Shown here: one piece after another, positions 50,582 through 58,862 of the stretch
Layout: every line of letters starts with the position of its first letter
How positions within the stretch are numbered: position 1 is the stretch's first letter
Origin: Fibrobacterota bacterium
Lineage (GTDB): Bacteria > Fibrobacterota > Fibrobacteria > UBA11236
Length of the DNA: 64,000 nucleotides
Assembly: GCA_028287465.1 (NCBI GenBank)
Contig: JAQBPO010000076.1
Location: 62,001-126,000 of the forward strand
Direction: 5' to 3'
Notes under the pieces: model-generated
Seen by the model: the letters and a program-made list of their open reading frames with translations, nothing else
Told to the model about the DNA's origin: nothing
Databases searched by the model: none
Translations under genes and position numbers: made by a program

Positions 50582-51086
50582 TCCGCTCCGGAAACCCAAG
50601 ACCCGCCTTTTCAGGGGCGGTCGCGCGCCAGGGCGCAGGTTTCTTTCGCTTCCAACCGGTTTTACGCTTTAGACGCTTCGATCCGCTACGCCGTCCCGGA
50701 AAGATCCGGGTAAAATCGCTCAAGCCCGGCGCGGGGATCCGTTATCGGAAAGTTAGCTAACCCACGGAAAGGAATGGAGTAATAGCGATAAAGACCGGCC
50801 CGGAATTGCCCGGTAATTTGAGGATTCCCTGCCTGATCGTAAACATCCAAACCCTTGGTCGAAGGGTTTAGGGGATTTTCGGTGTTGTACGATAAAGGGG
50901 TAGGGATACGGATTTTGTACAAATTTACGCCGCAAGCGTACTCGATTGAAAAATCGTTCGGGCCTAGGTTAGGACATCGCCGGGCCCATTTCGGAGCCGA
51001 GGCGCGGAGCACCCGATAAAGCCTTCCGCCGATTCGGGCGACCGCTTCCCGCGCCAACGACGATTCAAACAGAGGGAGTGGGGAAA
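50582..51086. other. AT-richer intergenic region between the sigma and ThuA genes
   Basis: About 500 bases, noticeably lower in G+C than the flanks, and the divergent promoter region of two operons. A 123-residue frame on the minus strand (50686-51057) is present but its composition, with many asparagine and proline residues and no ribosome-binding site, argues against a gene. It holds the hairpin at 50849-50869. Confidence 0.5.
50849..50869. promoter_or_regulatory. Perfect 8-base-pair hairpin in the sigma/ThuA intergenic region
   Basis: AAACCCTT (50849-50856) and AAGGGTTT (50862-50869) pair around a GGTCG loop in an AT-rich stretch; the plus strand continues AGGGGATTTTC. It could be a terminator-like element, a regulatory RNA hairpin or an operator. 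Confidence 0.38.
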
Positions 51087-52190
51087 ATGGTCGACATCAG
51101 CAGGTTTCTTTCGGTTTCGGTAGGTTCGGCTTTGGCGCTCTCCGTCGCCGCATCCGCGGCGCCCATTCGCGTCCTGATGTTCAACCCCTGCGGCCCTGGC
51201 GGTTACATCCACCCCATCAGCCAACAGACGCCCCTCATCAAGAAGATGCTGCTCAATCCCGCGGCCGCCAATCTGCAGAATCCGGTCATCCCGCCGGACG
51301 GATTCACCGTGGACTCCCTCGGATCCGCCACCCAGAACGGGACGACGACCGACGGCCATAACCTCATCGTCGCCTTGGCCACCCATGACGTGGTCGTCTG
51401 CGTGAACAATACCGCCTTCACGGGCCTGTTCACCCCCACCGATCAGAAGGCCTTCCTGGCCTGGGCGGCCGAAAAGGGCCACGGAGTGGTGGCCTTCCAC
51501 GGCGCCACGGACGACAACGGCAACTGGCCCGAGAAGATCACCTATTTCGGCGGCAAGTTCACCACCCATACCACCGCGCCCGTCATGGTTCTCGCCGACA
51601 GCACCCCCGCGAACGTAGCCGACAAGAACTTCCAGGCCCTCAGCCTGGGCATCCCGAAGAGCCTGACCGTCACGGACGAGTGGTATAGCTACCAGAGCGC
51701 CCCGCGCGCCATTCCCGGCATCAAGGTCCTGAGCACCCTCAACGAGGCCACCTACAATCCGGACAGCAAGATGGGCGACCATCCCATCAGCTGGTTCCGC
51801 GCCCCTGAAAACGGAGGCCGCCTCTACTATACGGGAGCGGGCCATGACTGGCAGTATTTCCGGGACACCTACTGGCTCCGCCGCCAGATGTACAACGGAA
51901 TCCTGTGGGCATCGGGCTGGTCCCCTTCCTCCACGGCCAAGTTCATCGACCCGAAGCCCGGCGCCCTGAACAGCTCCTCCCAGGTTTCCGGTTCCTCGCT
52001 GCTGGTCAACGTGGATCGCGCCGGAGCCCATGCGGTTGAAATCCGCGGCCTGGACGGCAAGCGCGTCGCCATGGAAAAGGGCGCCGGAAAGCGGTCCTAT
52101 ACCTTCACCAACCTGAAACCGAATTCGGTCTACGCCCTGCTCGTCTCGACTCCCCGCGAGAAGACCCGCCAGCTCATCAAGACCCGCTAA
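51087..52190 (+). CDS. Secreted ThuA-domain protein, copy 1
   Basis: The 367-residue product has a signal peptide, then a ThuA domain (glutamine-amidotransferase-like fold, of the trehalose-utilisation family): PIRVLMFNPC, HGVVAFHGATDD, HPISWFR and LYYTGAGHDWQYF. ThuA proteins are linked to sugar metabolism, but their reaction is not settled. It ends in a C-terminal domain (VEIRGLDGKRVAMEKG to LIKTR) of the sorting-like kind, with a LIKTR ending shared with its paralogue. GGGAGTGGGGA precedes the ATG at 51087. Start of the cluster that continues with two outer-membrane proteins. Confidence 0.86.
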   Translation: MVDISRFLSVSVGSALALSVAASAAPIRVLMFNPCGPGGYIHPISQQTPLIKKMLLNPAAANLQNPVIPPDGFTVDSLGSATQNGTTTDGHNLIVALATHDVVVCVNNTAFTGLFTPTDQKAFLAWAAEKGHGVVAFHGATDDNGNWPEKITYFGGKFTTHTTAPVMVLADSTPANVADKNFQALSLGIPKSLTVTDEWYSYQSAPRAIPGIKVLSTLNEATYNPDSKMGDHPISWFRAPENGGRLYYTGAGHDWQYFRDTYWLRRQMYNGILWASGWSPSSTAKFIDPKPGALNSSSQVSGSSLLVNVDRAGAHAVEIRGLDGKRVAMEKGAGKRSYTFTNLKPNSVYALLVSTPREKTRQLIKTR

Positions 52191-52258
52191 GCGAAAACCT
52201 TCCATCCCTTTCATTCGCGCCCGCAGGATCCATTCCCGCGGGTGCCTCAGGAGCAAGA

Positions 52259-53647
52259 ATGAGCAAAAGGCCTTCCTTTTCCCTTTCCCCGGCTTTACCG
52301 GCAACGCTGACCACCCTCCTCCTCGCTGGCTTTTTCGCGACCGCGCATGCGGCCGATGAAGCGGACGGCGGAGTCCGTTACAGCCCGATCTCCATCGCCG
52401 GGCAGATCGACGTCGGCCAGGTCATCAACGGGGAGACCGGTTGGCATGAATCGGGAAGCCTCAACGGCGTGAAGTTCGACGGCGACTTCTTCCAGCGCAC
52501 GGGCGTGTGGATCACCCAGGAAGCGACGGTAAGGGATCGCCTGAGCCTCACCATGGGCGTCGGCGGCCTCTTCTGGTACGCGCTGCCGACCGGCGGCGAT
52601 CCGAGCAGCAAGCTCACCCAGTTCGGCCCGGGCATCTCCCAGGCCCAGGCGATGTACAAGTTCGGGGATCTTGCCGCCCCCAAGGCCAGCCTCCAGATGG
52701 GCCTCTTCCCTTACAAGTACAATCCGGACGCCAAGGATCTCGGGGAGTACCTCCTGCGTTCCGGCGCGTATCCCAACTACGTCATCTCCGGCGGCTGGAA
52801 CATGATTTCCAGCGCCGCCTACATGGTGGAAGGCTTCCGCTTCAACCTTTCCCTCATGGACGGCAGATTCCAATCGGATTTCATCCTGCCCATGGAACAT
52901 GACATCCCCCCCATGTTCGACCTCTCCCCCACCTACGTGGCCACCCTGAGGGCCGTTCCCGGAGTGGAGTTCGGCGCCGGCATCGATTGCAACCATTGCA
53001 TCGCCATCAAGCCCAGCAAGCTGAGCCCGCATATCCCCGAGAACCAGGTGATCGTCAAGGACTCCGCCGACGTGGACGGCAACCATACCTACTTGAGGGA
53101 TTCCACCAAATTCTACACCTTCATGGGCCTGAAGCTGATGGGCCGCCTCTCCCTGGACCCTAAGGCGTTCTTTACCGCCTCCATCCTGGGCGAAGAGGAT
53201 CTGAAACTCTACGGTGAAGTGGCCGTGCTCGGCCTCAAGAACTACGGCTTCCTATACGAAAAGGTTTCCGAGCGCATGCCCCTCATGGTCGGCTTCAACG
53301 TCCCGGCCTTCAAGCTCCTGGACGTACTCTCGGTGGAGTTCGAATATTACCCGACCAGGTTCCCCACCAGCCTCTACCAGCCCATCGCCAACCAGCTGCC
53401 CACCCTGGATCTGATGCAGGGCCCGGCGGATAAGGCTTCGTACGATCGGGCCAACAAGGACGACGTGAAATGGGCCATCTACGCCAAGAAGGAAGTCATC
53501 AAGGGCATCCAGCTCTACGCCCAGGTGGCCAGCGATCATCTCCGCTCCATCGCGTACAATGCGGGACCGCAACCGACCTTCGTTCCCATCACCAACCGGA
53601 ACGGCAAGGATTGGTACTACATCCTCCGCCTCCAATTCGGAATCTGA
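52259..53647 (+). CDS. Outer-membrane-protein-like, copy 1 of a tandem pair
   Basis: The 462-residue product has a signal peptide and then alternating hydrophobic strands typical of a beta-barrel (SLTMGVGGLFWYALP, ASLQMGLFPYKYNPD, GRFQSDFILPMEHDIPPM, FYTFMGLKLMGRLSLDPK), ending in YYILRLQFGI. A conserved CNHCI motif (DCNHCIAIKPS) gives a close cysteine pair, unusual in a barrel. No known family is recognised. It follows the ThuA gene by 69 bases and is followed by a paralogue after 24 bases, so the genes look co-transcribed. Substrate or partner is unknown. Confidence 0.75.
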   Translation: MSKRPSFSLSPALPATLTTLLLAGFFATAHAADEADGGVRYSPISIAGQIDVGQVINGETGWHESGSLNGVKFDGDFFQRTGVWITQEATVRDRLSLTMGVGGLFWYALPTGGDPSSKLTQFGPGISQAQAMYKFGDLAAPKASLQMGLFPYKYNPDAKDLGEYLLRSGAYPNYVISGGWNMISSAAYMVEGFRFNLSLMDGRFQSDFILPMEHDIPPMFDLSPTYVATLRAVPGVEFGAGIDCNHCIAIKPSKLSPHIPENQVIVKDSADVDGNHTYLRDSTKFYTFMGLKLMGRLSLDPKAFFTASILGEEDLKLYGEVAVLGLKNYGFLYEKVSERMPLMVGFNVPAFKLLDVLSVEFEYYPTRFPTSLYQPIANQLPTLDLMQGPADKASYDRANKDDVKWAIYAKKEVIKGIQLYAQVASDHLRSIAYNAGPQPTFVPITNRNGKDWYYILRLQFGI

Positions 53648-53670
53648 GAAAGAAGGAGGGAGGGAATACC

Positions 53671-55089
53671 ATGGGTAAACGATATCCTGCCGGCGCGAGC
53701 CTGGCCGCCATTCTCGGGATCCTGATGTCCGCAGCCTCCGCCGAGGCGACGGAAGGGACCGGCAACGATGCGGACGTCCGCGCGCTCCCCTTGTCCATGT
53801 CCACCCAGGTGGACGCGGGCCAGGTGGTGCACGGGCACGTGAACGATCAGCCTTTGAAAGAGCAGTTCCTGCAGCGCACCGCGGTCTGGCTCACCCAGGA
53901 AGTGGTGATCAAGGACCGCCTGAGCGTCAAGGCCGGCATAGGCGGCGTATTCTGGTACGCCATCCCGGGCGGCGAACTCAACGGGGACGCGGCCCATAAG
54001 AACCTCACCCGTTTCGGCCCGGGCATCTCCCAGGTCCAGGCGATCTATTCCTTCGGCGCCCTGGAATCCCCGAGCGCCAAGATCCAGATGGGACTGTTCC
54101 CGTACAAATACAATCCCGACGCCATGAACCTGGGCGAGTACCTTCTGCGTTCCGGGACCTACCCGGGCATCCTCCAGACCGGCGGATGGAACATCGTTTC
54201 CAAGGCCGCCTATATGATGCAGGGCGTCCGCTTGAACGTCCCCCTGTGGGACGGCAGATTCCAATCGGATTTCCTCCTTCCCATGGAACGGGATATCGCT
54301 CCCATGGGCGATCTTTCCCCGACCTATGTCGCTTCGCTCCGGCCCGTCGCCGGGCTCGAGATCGGAGCGGGAGCGGACTGCAACCATTGCATCGCGTTCA
54401 AGCCCAGCCGGACCTCGCCGAAAAAGCTGGCCGATCCAAACGATCCGAGCGGCAATCCCGGCAACGCCTATATCATCGCCAATCCGGACGTGGCGGGACG
54501 CGATACCCTGCCCTATATCCGGGACACGACGCGCTTCTACACCTTCCAGGGCGTGAAGCTGATGGGCCGCGTCTCCCTGGATCCCAAAGCCTATTTCGCG
54601 TCCGACCTCCTGGGCGCCGAGGACCTTAAGGTATTCGCCGAACTCGCGGTGCTGGGCGTCAAGAACTACCCCTTCCTCTACGAGAAGGTCGGGGAGCGCA
54701 TGCCCATCATGTTCGGGGTCAACCTGCCCACCTTCAAGCTACTGGACGTCCTCTCCTTCCAGATGGAGCATTACAAATCGAAATTCCCCAACAGCTCCTA
54801 CGACCTGTACTATTTCAACCTGCCCATCGTGAACGGCGTGACCAAGAACGGCATCCGGACCCAGAATCCCAATACCTACGATATGGAGAATTCCGCGGTC
54901 CGCAGGGACGATTGGAAGTGGTCCGTCTACGCCAAGCGGGAAATCGCCAAGGGCATTTCCATCTACGCGCAAGTGGCCAATGATCATCTGCGCGTGCCCG
55001 CCTTCGATCTGAAGCCTTCCTGGACCCAGATCACGGATCGCAACGGCAAGGATTACTACTACATGGTCCGCTTCGAGATGGGCATCTGA
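53671..55089 (+). CDS. Outer-membrane-protein-like, copy 2 of a tandem pair
   Basis: The 472-residue product is a close paralogue of the one encoded upstream: shared strands include VFWYAIPGG, QMGLFPYKYNPDAMNLGEYL and GRFQSDFLLPMERDI. It keeps the cysteine pair (DCNHCIAFKPS) and ends in YYMVRFEMGI. A signal peptide begins the protein. AGGAGGGAGG sits just before the ATG at 53671. The two proteins may form a hetero-oligomeric channel or divide ligand range. Confidence 0.75.
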   Translation: MGKRYPAGASLAAILGILMSAASAEATEGTGNDADVRALPLSMSTQVDAGQVVHGHVNDQPLKEQFLQRTAVWLTQEVVIKDRLSVKAGIGGVFWYAIPGGELNGDAAHKNLTRFGPGISQVQAIYSFGALESPSAKIQMGLFPYKYNPDAMNLGEYLLRSGTYPGILQTGGWNIVSKAAYMMQGVRLNVPLWDGRFQSDFLLPMERDIAPMGDLSPTYVASLRPVAGLEIGAGADCNHCIAFKPSRTSPKKLADPNDPSGNPGNAYIIANPDVAGRDTLPYIRDTTRFYTFQGVKLMGRVSLDPKAYFASDLLGAEDLKVFAELAVLGVKNYPFLYEKVGERMPIMFGVNLPTFKLLDVLSFQMEHYKSKFPNSSYDLYYFNLPIVNGVTKNGIRTQNPNTYDMENSAVRRDDWKWSVYAKREIAKGISIYAQVANDHLRVPAFDLKPSWTQITDRNGKDYYYMVRFEMGI

Positions 55090-55097
55090 TGGCTGGA

Positions 55098-55113
55098 GGC
55101 CGGAGCTCCGGCC
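55098..55113 (+). terminator. GC-rich palindrome after the OMP pair
   Basis: GGCCGGAGCTCCGGCC is a perfect 16-base palindrome eight bases after the stop codon of OMP copy 2. It has no T-run, so termination is possible but weak. Confidence 0.35.
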
Positions 55114-55125
55114 GTCCGCCCACTT

Positions 55126-55145
55126 CCGTTTACTTATGTAAACGG
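55126..55145 (+). promoter_or_regulatory. Hairpin with TTAT loop upstream of ThuA copy 2
   Basis: CCGTTTAC (55126-55133) and GTAAACGG (55138-55145) are perfect arms around TTAT, about 110 bases before the ThuA copy 2 start. The length of arms and the A/T loop suit an operator or a regulatory hairpin. Confidence 0.38.
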
Positions 55146-55253
55146 TCCCCCATTTCACCGCGGGTCCGCATCATCGGTTCGGGTTAGGTTGAGCAAGGGA
55201 TGCGCGGGAAGGCGAGTCGGCGTATCGCGGCATCGGAAATAAAGGGGGGCGTC

Positions 55254-56381
55254 ATGGGGGAATCAAAAGGCATCTTTTCGGGCATCCGCTCCGGGTTGGC
55301 GGCGGGCTTACTCGCTTTCGCCGCAATCGCCGGCGCGGCGCCCGCGGGCGCAACGCCCATCCGGGTCGTCATCTTCAATTTCTGCGGGGACGTCGGATAC
55401 CTCCATGCGGCCGTCTCATCGGGAACGGCGCGGCTCAAGACCATGCTGGAGAATCCGGCCGGCGCGGTCAACCTGACGGGGGCGGTCATCCCGAAGGACG
55501 GGTTCACCGTGGACATCGTCGGCCCGGCGGCGGGCGGGAACGGCACCACTACGGACGGCCACGCCCTCATCACCGCCCTGGCCACCCATGACGTATTGAT
55601 CCTCAACAGCAACACCGCCCTAGGGAACCTCTTCAGCACCGGCGACAAGCAGACCCTGCTGACCTGGATCTCCAAACACGGCGTGGTCGCCCTGCACGGG
55701 GCCGCCGACAGCCACAAGGTCTGGCCGTCCTGGGATTCCCTGACCGGCGGGTTGTTCACCACCCATGACGTGGCCATAGCCACCGTCGTCGCGGACAGCG
55801 TGCCGGGCAACGTGAACGATGCCGGATTCCAGGCCATCAACAAAGGCGTGGAGAAGACCGCCTCCTTCAACGAGGAATGGTACAGCTACCAGAGCACCCC
55901 CCGGATCCAGACCGGCGTTCACATCCTGACCACCTTGGATGAGAAGACCTTCACGCCGAGCTCCAGGATGGGCGATCACCCCTTCAGCTGGTACCGGGAG
56001 AGCCCCTCCGGCGGACGATTCTACTATACGGGCGCCGGGCACATGCAGGAGCTTTTCGTGAACAACCCCTGGTTCCGCCGCCAGGTCTACAACGCCATCG
56101 TATGGGCCGCGGGAACGCCGAGCGTATCCATCCGGGAGGAAAGCCGGCCCGCAGCCGGGCCGGCGAACGCGCGCGCGAACGGATCCGCCATCACCGTCTC
56201 CTTTTCCGATCCCGGCCCGCATGGGGTGGAGATCCTGTCCCTGGATGGAAGCCGCGTCGCCGCGGCCAAGGGTTCCGGCGCGCAGACGCATTCCTTCTCC
56301 GGTTTGGGTTCGAACGCCGTTTACCTGGTGGTAACCACGGCGGGCAAGCACCGCTCCGGCAACCTTATCAAGACCCGCTGA
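55254..56381 (+). CDS. Secreted ThuA-domain protein, copy 2
   Basis: The 375-residue product has a signal peptide and a ThuA domain (PIRVVIFNFCGD, GVVALHGAADSH, HPFSWYRE and YYTGAGHMQELF), and ends in a C-terminal domain with the same LIKTR ending as copy 1. AAGGGGGG lies just before the ATG at 55254; earlier in-frame starts would only add a charged leader. The two ThuA genes flank the OMP pair, so the cluster is symmetric: ThuA, OMP, OMP, ThuA. The domain is well conserved, but the reaction is unknown. Confidence 0.86.
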   Translation: MGESKGIFSGIRSGLAAGLLAFAAIAGAAPAGATPIRVVIFNFCGDVGYLHAAVSSGTARLKTMLENPAGAVNLTGAVIPKDGFTVDIVGPAAGGNGTTTDGHALITALATHDVLILNSNTALGNLFSTGDKQTLLTWISKHGVVALHGAADSHKVWPSWDSLTGGLFTTHDVAIATVVADSVPGNVNDAGFQAINKGVEKTASFNEEWYSYQSTPRIQTGVHILTTLDEKTFTPSSRMGDHPFSWYRESPSGGRFYYTGAGHMQELFVNNPWFRRQVYNAIVWAAGTPSVSIREESRPAAGPANARANGSAITVSFSDPGPHGVEILSLDGSRVAAAKGSGAQTHSFSGLGSNAVYLVVTTAGKHRSGNLIKTR

Positions 56382-56571
56382 AAGTCCGGCCCCCTCCCGG
56401 CCGCCATCCTAGGTACCCGCGAGGTTACGCGAACGATCCCGGAAAGGGACGTTTGCGGAATTTTTACACAAAAGCGCGTCCCCCGTCCGTGAAATCACGC
56501 CGGTTTTCCGCTATTCTCTGGATCATTACCCGCAGGGCTTCGAATCACGAAGCCGGTTCTGAAAGGATCCA

Positions 56572-57837
56572 ATGATTCCATCCCATGACTTTTCCGCGCG
56601 CGCCCTCCTTACCGCCGTCCTGCTCGCAGGGCCCCTGTCGACCCAGGCGCAAACCTACCGGGTCAACTGCGGGGGCGAGACTTTCGCCGACAAAAGCGGC
56701 CATCTGTGGGAAGGGGACGGGCATTTCGAAGGAGGCATGACCTTTTCCGCCTCGAGCGACATCCTGAATACGGATATCCCCAATCTCTATCAGACCGAGC
56801 GATGGAACGATCCGGGGCAGGGCGGCCTCAAGTACACCTTCAATGTGTTGCCCGGGGACTACCGGGTCAACCTCCACTTCGCGGAAATCTACGACAGCTC
56901 CTTCGCCACGGGGAAACGGGTCTTCGACGTATTGCTGAACGGAATGGCCGTGGCCGCGGATCTGGACATCTTCGCCCAGGCCGGCGCGAATACGCCCTTG
57001 ATCCTCGACTACCTCGCCACGGCCGTGGACGGCAAGATCACGGTGGAGTTCGGGAACAAGATCGGCAACGCCAAGGTGGCGGGCATCGAAGTCATCCCCC
57101 AGGCCCCGTTCCACGCCACCGCAGCGCCCTACCGCATCCATTGCGGCGGGGATGATTACATCGACCCTCAAGGGAACTATTGGGAAGCGGACGGCCATGC
57201 CACCAACGGATACACCTACCTGACCTCCAATCCGGTGACCAATACGGACAAATCCTGGCTCTACCAGAGCGAGCGTTGGAACAGCGCCGATATCGGGGAC
57301 ATGACCTATGCCTTCGACGTGGCGGAAGGCTCCTATACCGTAAAGCTCCACTTCGCCGAGATCTTCTTCCAGGCCGCCGGCGCGCGTACCTTCAGCGTGG
57401 ACCTCAACGGATTGAGCGTGATCCAGGATCTGGACATCGCGGCGGAAGCCGGTCCCAATGCGGCCCTGGTGAAAGAGTTCACGGCCCAGGCCCAGGAAGG
57501 CAAGATCACCTTGGCGTTCCACAACGGGTTGCAGAACGCGAAAATCGCCGGCATCGAGATCCTGCCTGCGGATCCGGTGGGCAACCGCCCTCTCAAGGCC
57601 CTGGCCGCCGCCTCCGGCGCGCAAGTCCGGTCACCCGGCGCGGGCTCCCTGTCGGTGCGCTGGCCCGGCCCGGAACGGTATACCGTTTCCGTGAAGGATT
57701 CCCGAGGCCGGGAAATCGGGCGCCTGTCAGGAACCGGTAACGGAGAGCAATCCGTAACCGGCTTGCGTCCCGGGCTGTATATGGAGGAAGTGCGCGCCGG
57801 AGCCCGGTCCTTGGGTTACCGCGTTCCCGTTCTCTGA
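56572..57837 (+). CDS. Secreted twin-malectin protein
   Basis: The 421-residue product has a signal peptide and two malectin domains: YRVNCGGETFADKSGHLWEGDGHF with YQTERWND, and YRIHCGGDDYIDPQGNYWEADG with YQSERWNSADIGDM. Each ends in a NAKVAGIEV- or NAKIAGIEI-type strand. Malectins bind short glucans. A C-terminal sorting-like domain follows (RYTVSVKDSRGREIGRLS, then RPGLYMEEVRAG). Its 3' end overlaps the convergent phosphatase-family gene by 22 bases. AAAGGAT precedes the ATG. It probably serves as a surface carbohydrate binder. Confidence 0.87.
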   Translation: MIPSHDFSARALLTAVLLAGPLSTQAQTYRVNCGGETFADKSGHLWEGDGHFEGGMTFSASSDILNTDIPNLYQTERWNDPGQGGLKYTFNVLPGDYRVNLHFAEIYDSSFATGKRVFDVLLNGMAVAADLDIFAQAGANTPLILDYLATAVDGKITVEFGNKIGNAKVAGIEVIPQAPFHATAAPYRIHCGGDDYIDPQGNYWEADGHATNGYTYLTSNPVTNTDKSWLYQSERWNSADIGDMTYAFDVAEGSYTVKLHFAEIFFQAAGARTFSVDLNGLSVIQDLDIAAEAGPNAALVKEFTAQAQEGKITLAFHNGLQNAKIAGIEILPADPVGNRPLKALAAASGAQVRSPGAGSLSVRWPGPERYTVSVKDSRGREIGRLSGTGNGEQSVTGLRPGLYMEEVRAGARSLGYRVPVL

Positions 57838-58793
57838 AGCTTCCGTTTCCGTCCCGACGCGTCCACTCCCCGCCAGGGCAGTCCATGGGCCGGCGCCCGC
57901 CCCGTCAGGAGCGGCGCATCGGCCAAGGCCGAGCCCGGCGCCGGGAGGCGCAGGGTGGCCTGCAAGGGATAATGATCCGATGGATACTGGGTCCCGATAT
58001 GATCGCGCAGGATGCGCGCGTCCAGGGCGGTAACGCTGTCGAAGGACATGATATGGTCGATCGGCCGCCCCAGGGTATCCCCCTTGAAACCGTTGAAGGT
58101 GGCCGAAGCCGCCACTCCCGGATGGAGCTTATCGTAGGCGGAGTACATCGCGACCGGTGATCCGCCGGCGCCGAGCAGGTATTTCACCGGGGCCTCGGTC
58201 GCCTCCGAGTTGCAATCGCAGACGAAGATGACGGGATCCTGTTTGTACTTCCTGCCGACGATGCGTTCCGCGATCAGTTTGGCGCTCAGTTGGCGCGCCT
58301 CCTCCGAAACGTGATCCCAATGGCTGGAATGGAAGTACAGGTAACCGCCGGCCTGGATCCGCCGCAGGCGCGCCCAGGTATCGATACGGGTGTTGGCGGC
58401 GCCCGGGCCCATGGAACCCGGCTTTTCGGGGGTCGCGGAAAGCCAGAAGGTCGCGGTCGTATCCACTTGGAACACCGAGGTGCGATAGAGGATGGGGGAA
58501 TATTCCCCCGCCGTCTTCCCGTCATCGCGGCCCACGCCCACGGCCGCGTAACCAGGCAGCGCCGCGAGCAGCTCATCCAGCTGGTACTTGAAGACCTCCT
58601 GCAGTCCCGCGGCGTCCGGCGCATAGGTCTTGAACAGGCCGAACACCTGGGCTTTGCGCTTGTCCCAGTCCGCCCGGTCCCCGCCATTGCGGATATTGAA
58701 GGTCATGATCTTCAGATCCTCGGCATGGAGCGCTCCGCATGCCATCAGGGCCGCAACCCCCATCCACCGTTTCAACGTCGTGTTACGATCCAT
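57816..58793 (-). CDS. Exported endonuclease/exonuclease/phosphatase family protein
   Basis: The 325-residue product has a signal peptide and an EEP fold: LKIMTFNIRNGGD (metal-binding N), AGLQEVFKYQL (the metal-binding glutamate), YLYFHSSHWDHVS, VIFVCDCNSEA (the D-x-N motif) and YPSDHYPLQA (the D-H pair). Members cleave phosphodiester bonds in nucleic acids or phosphoinositides; this one may scavenge phosphate or DNA outside the cell. Its C-terminal 40 residues are arginine-rich. GGGGGTG precedes the ATG at 58793. It forms a divergent pair with the cytoplasmic-looking paralogue. Confidence 0.84.
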   Translation of the reverse strand: MDRNTTLKRWMGVAALMACGALHAEDLKIMTFNIRNGGDRADWDKRKAQVFGLFKTYAPDAAGLQEVFKYQLDELLAALPGYAAVGVGRDDGKTAGEYSPILYRTSVFQVDTTATFWLSATPEKPGSMGPGAANTRIDTWARLRRIQAGGYLYFHSSHWDHVSEEARQLSAKLIAERIVGRKYKQDPVIFVCDCNSEATEAPVKYLLGAGGSPVAMYSAYDKLHPGVAASATFNGFKGDTLGRPIDHIMSFDSVTALDARILRDHIGTQYPSDHYPLQATLRLPAPGSALADAPLLTGRAPAHGLPWRGVDASGRKRKLQRTGTR

Positions 58794-58823
58794 CACCCCC
58801 CCTGGTCGCGGACTTAAGGTATT

Positions 58824-58856
58824 CCCCGGAACCGGGGCCCGCCCGGCATTTATATT
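58824..58856 (+). promoter_or_regulatory. Palindrome and -10 element between the divergent EEP genes
   Basis: CCCCGG-AA-CCGGGG (58824-58837) lies where the -35 region of the plus-strand gene would be, and TATATT (58851-58856) is only six bases before that gene's ATG. The transcript would therefore begin at or near the start codon. The dyad could be bound by a regulator of both genes. Confidence 0.42.
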
Positions 58857-58862
58857 AACGGA

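Noticed and set aside
50640-50900. Possible riboswitch in the low-GC gap
   Set aside because: I compared it with the remembered c-di-GMP riboswitch core and found no match; only one simple hairpin is clear.
50686-51057. A 123-codon minus-strand frame in the sigma/ThuA gap
   Set aside because: No ribosome-binding site, unusual composition and position in a divergent promoter region.
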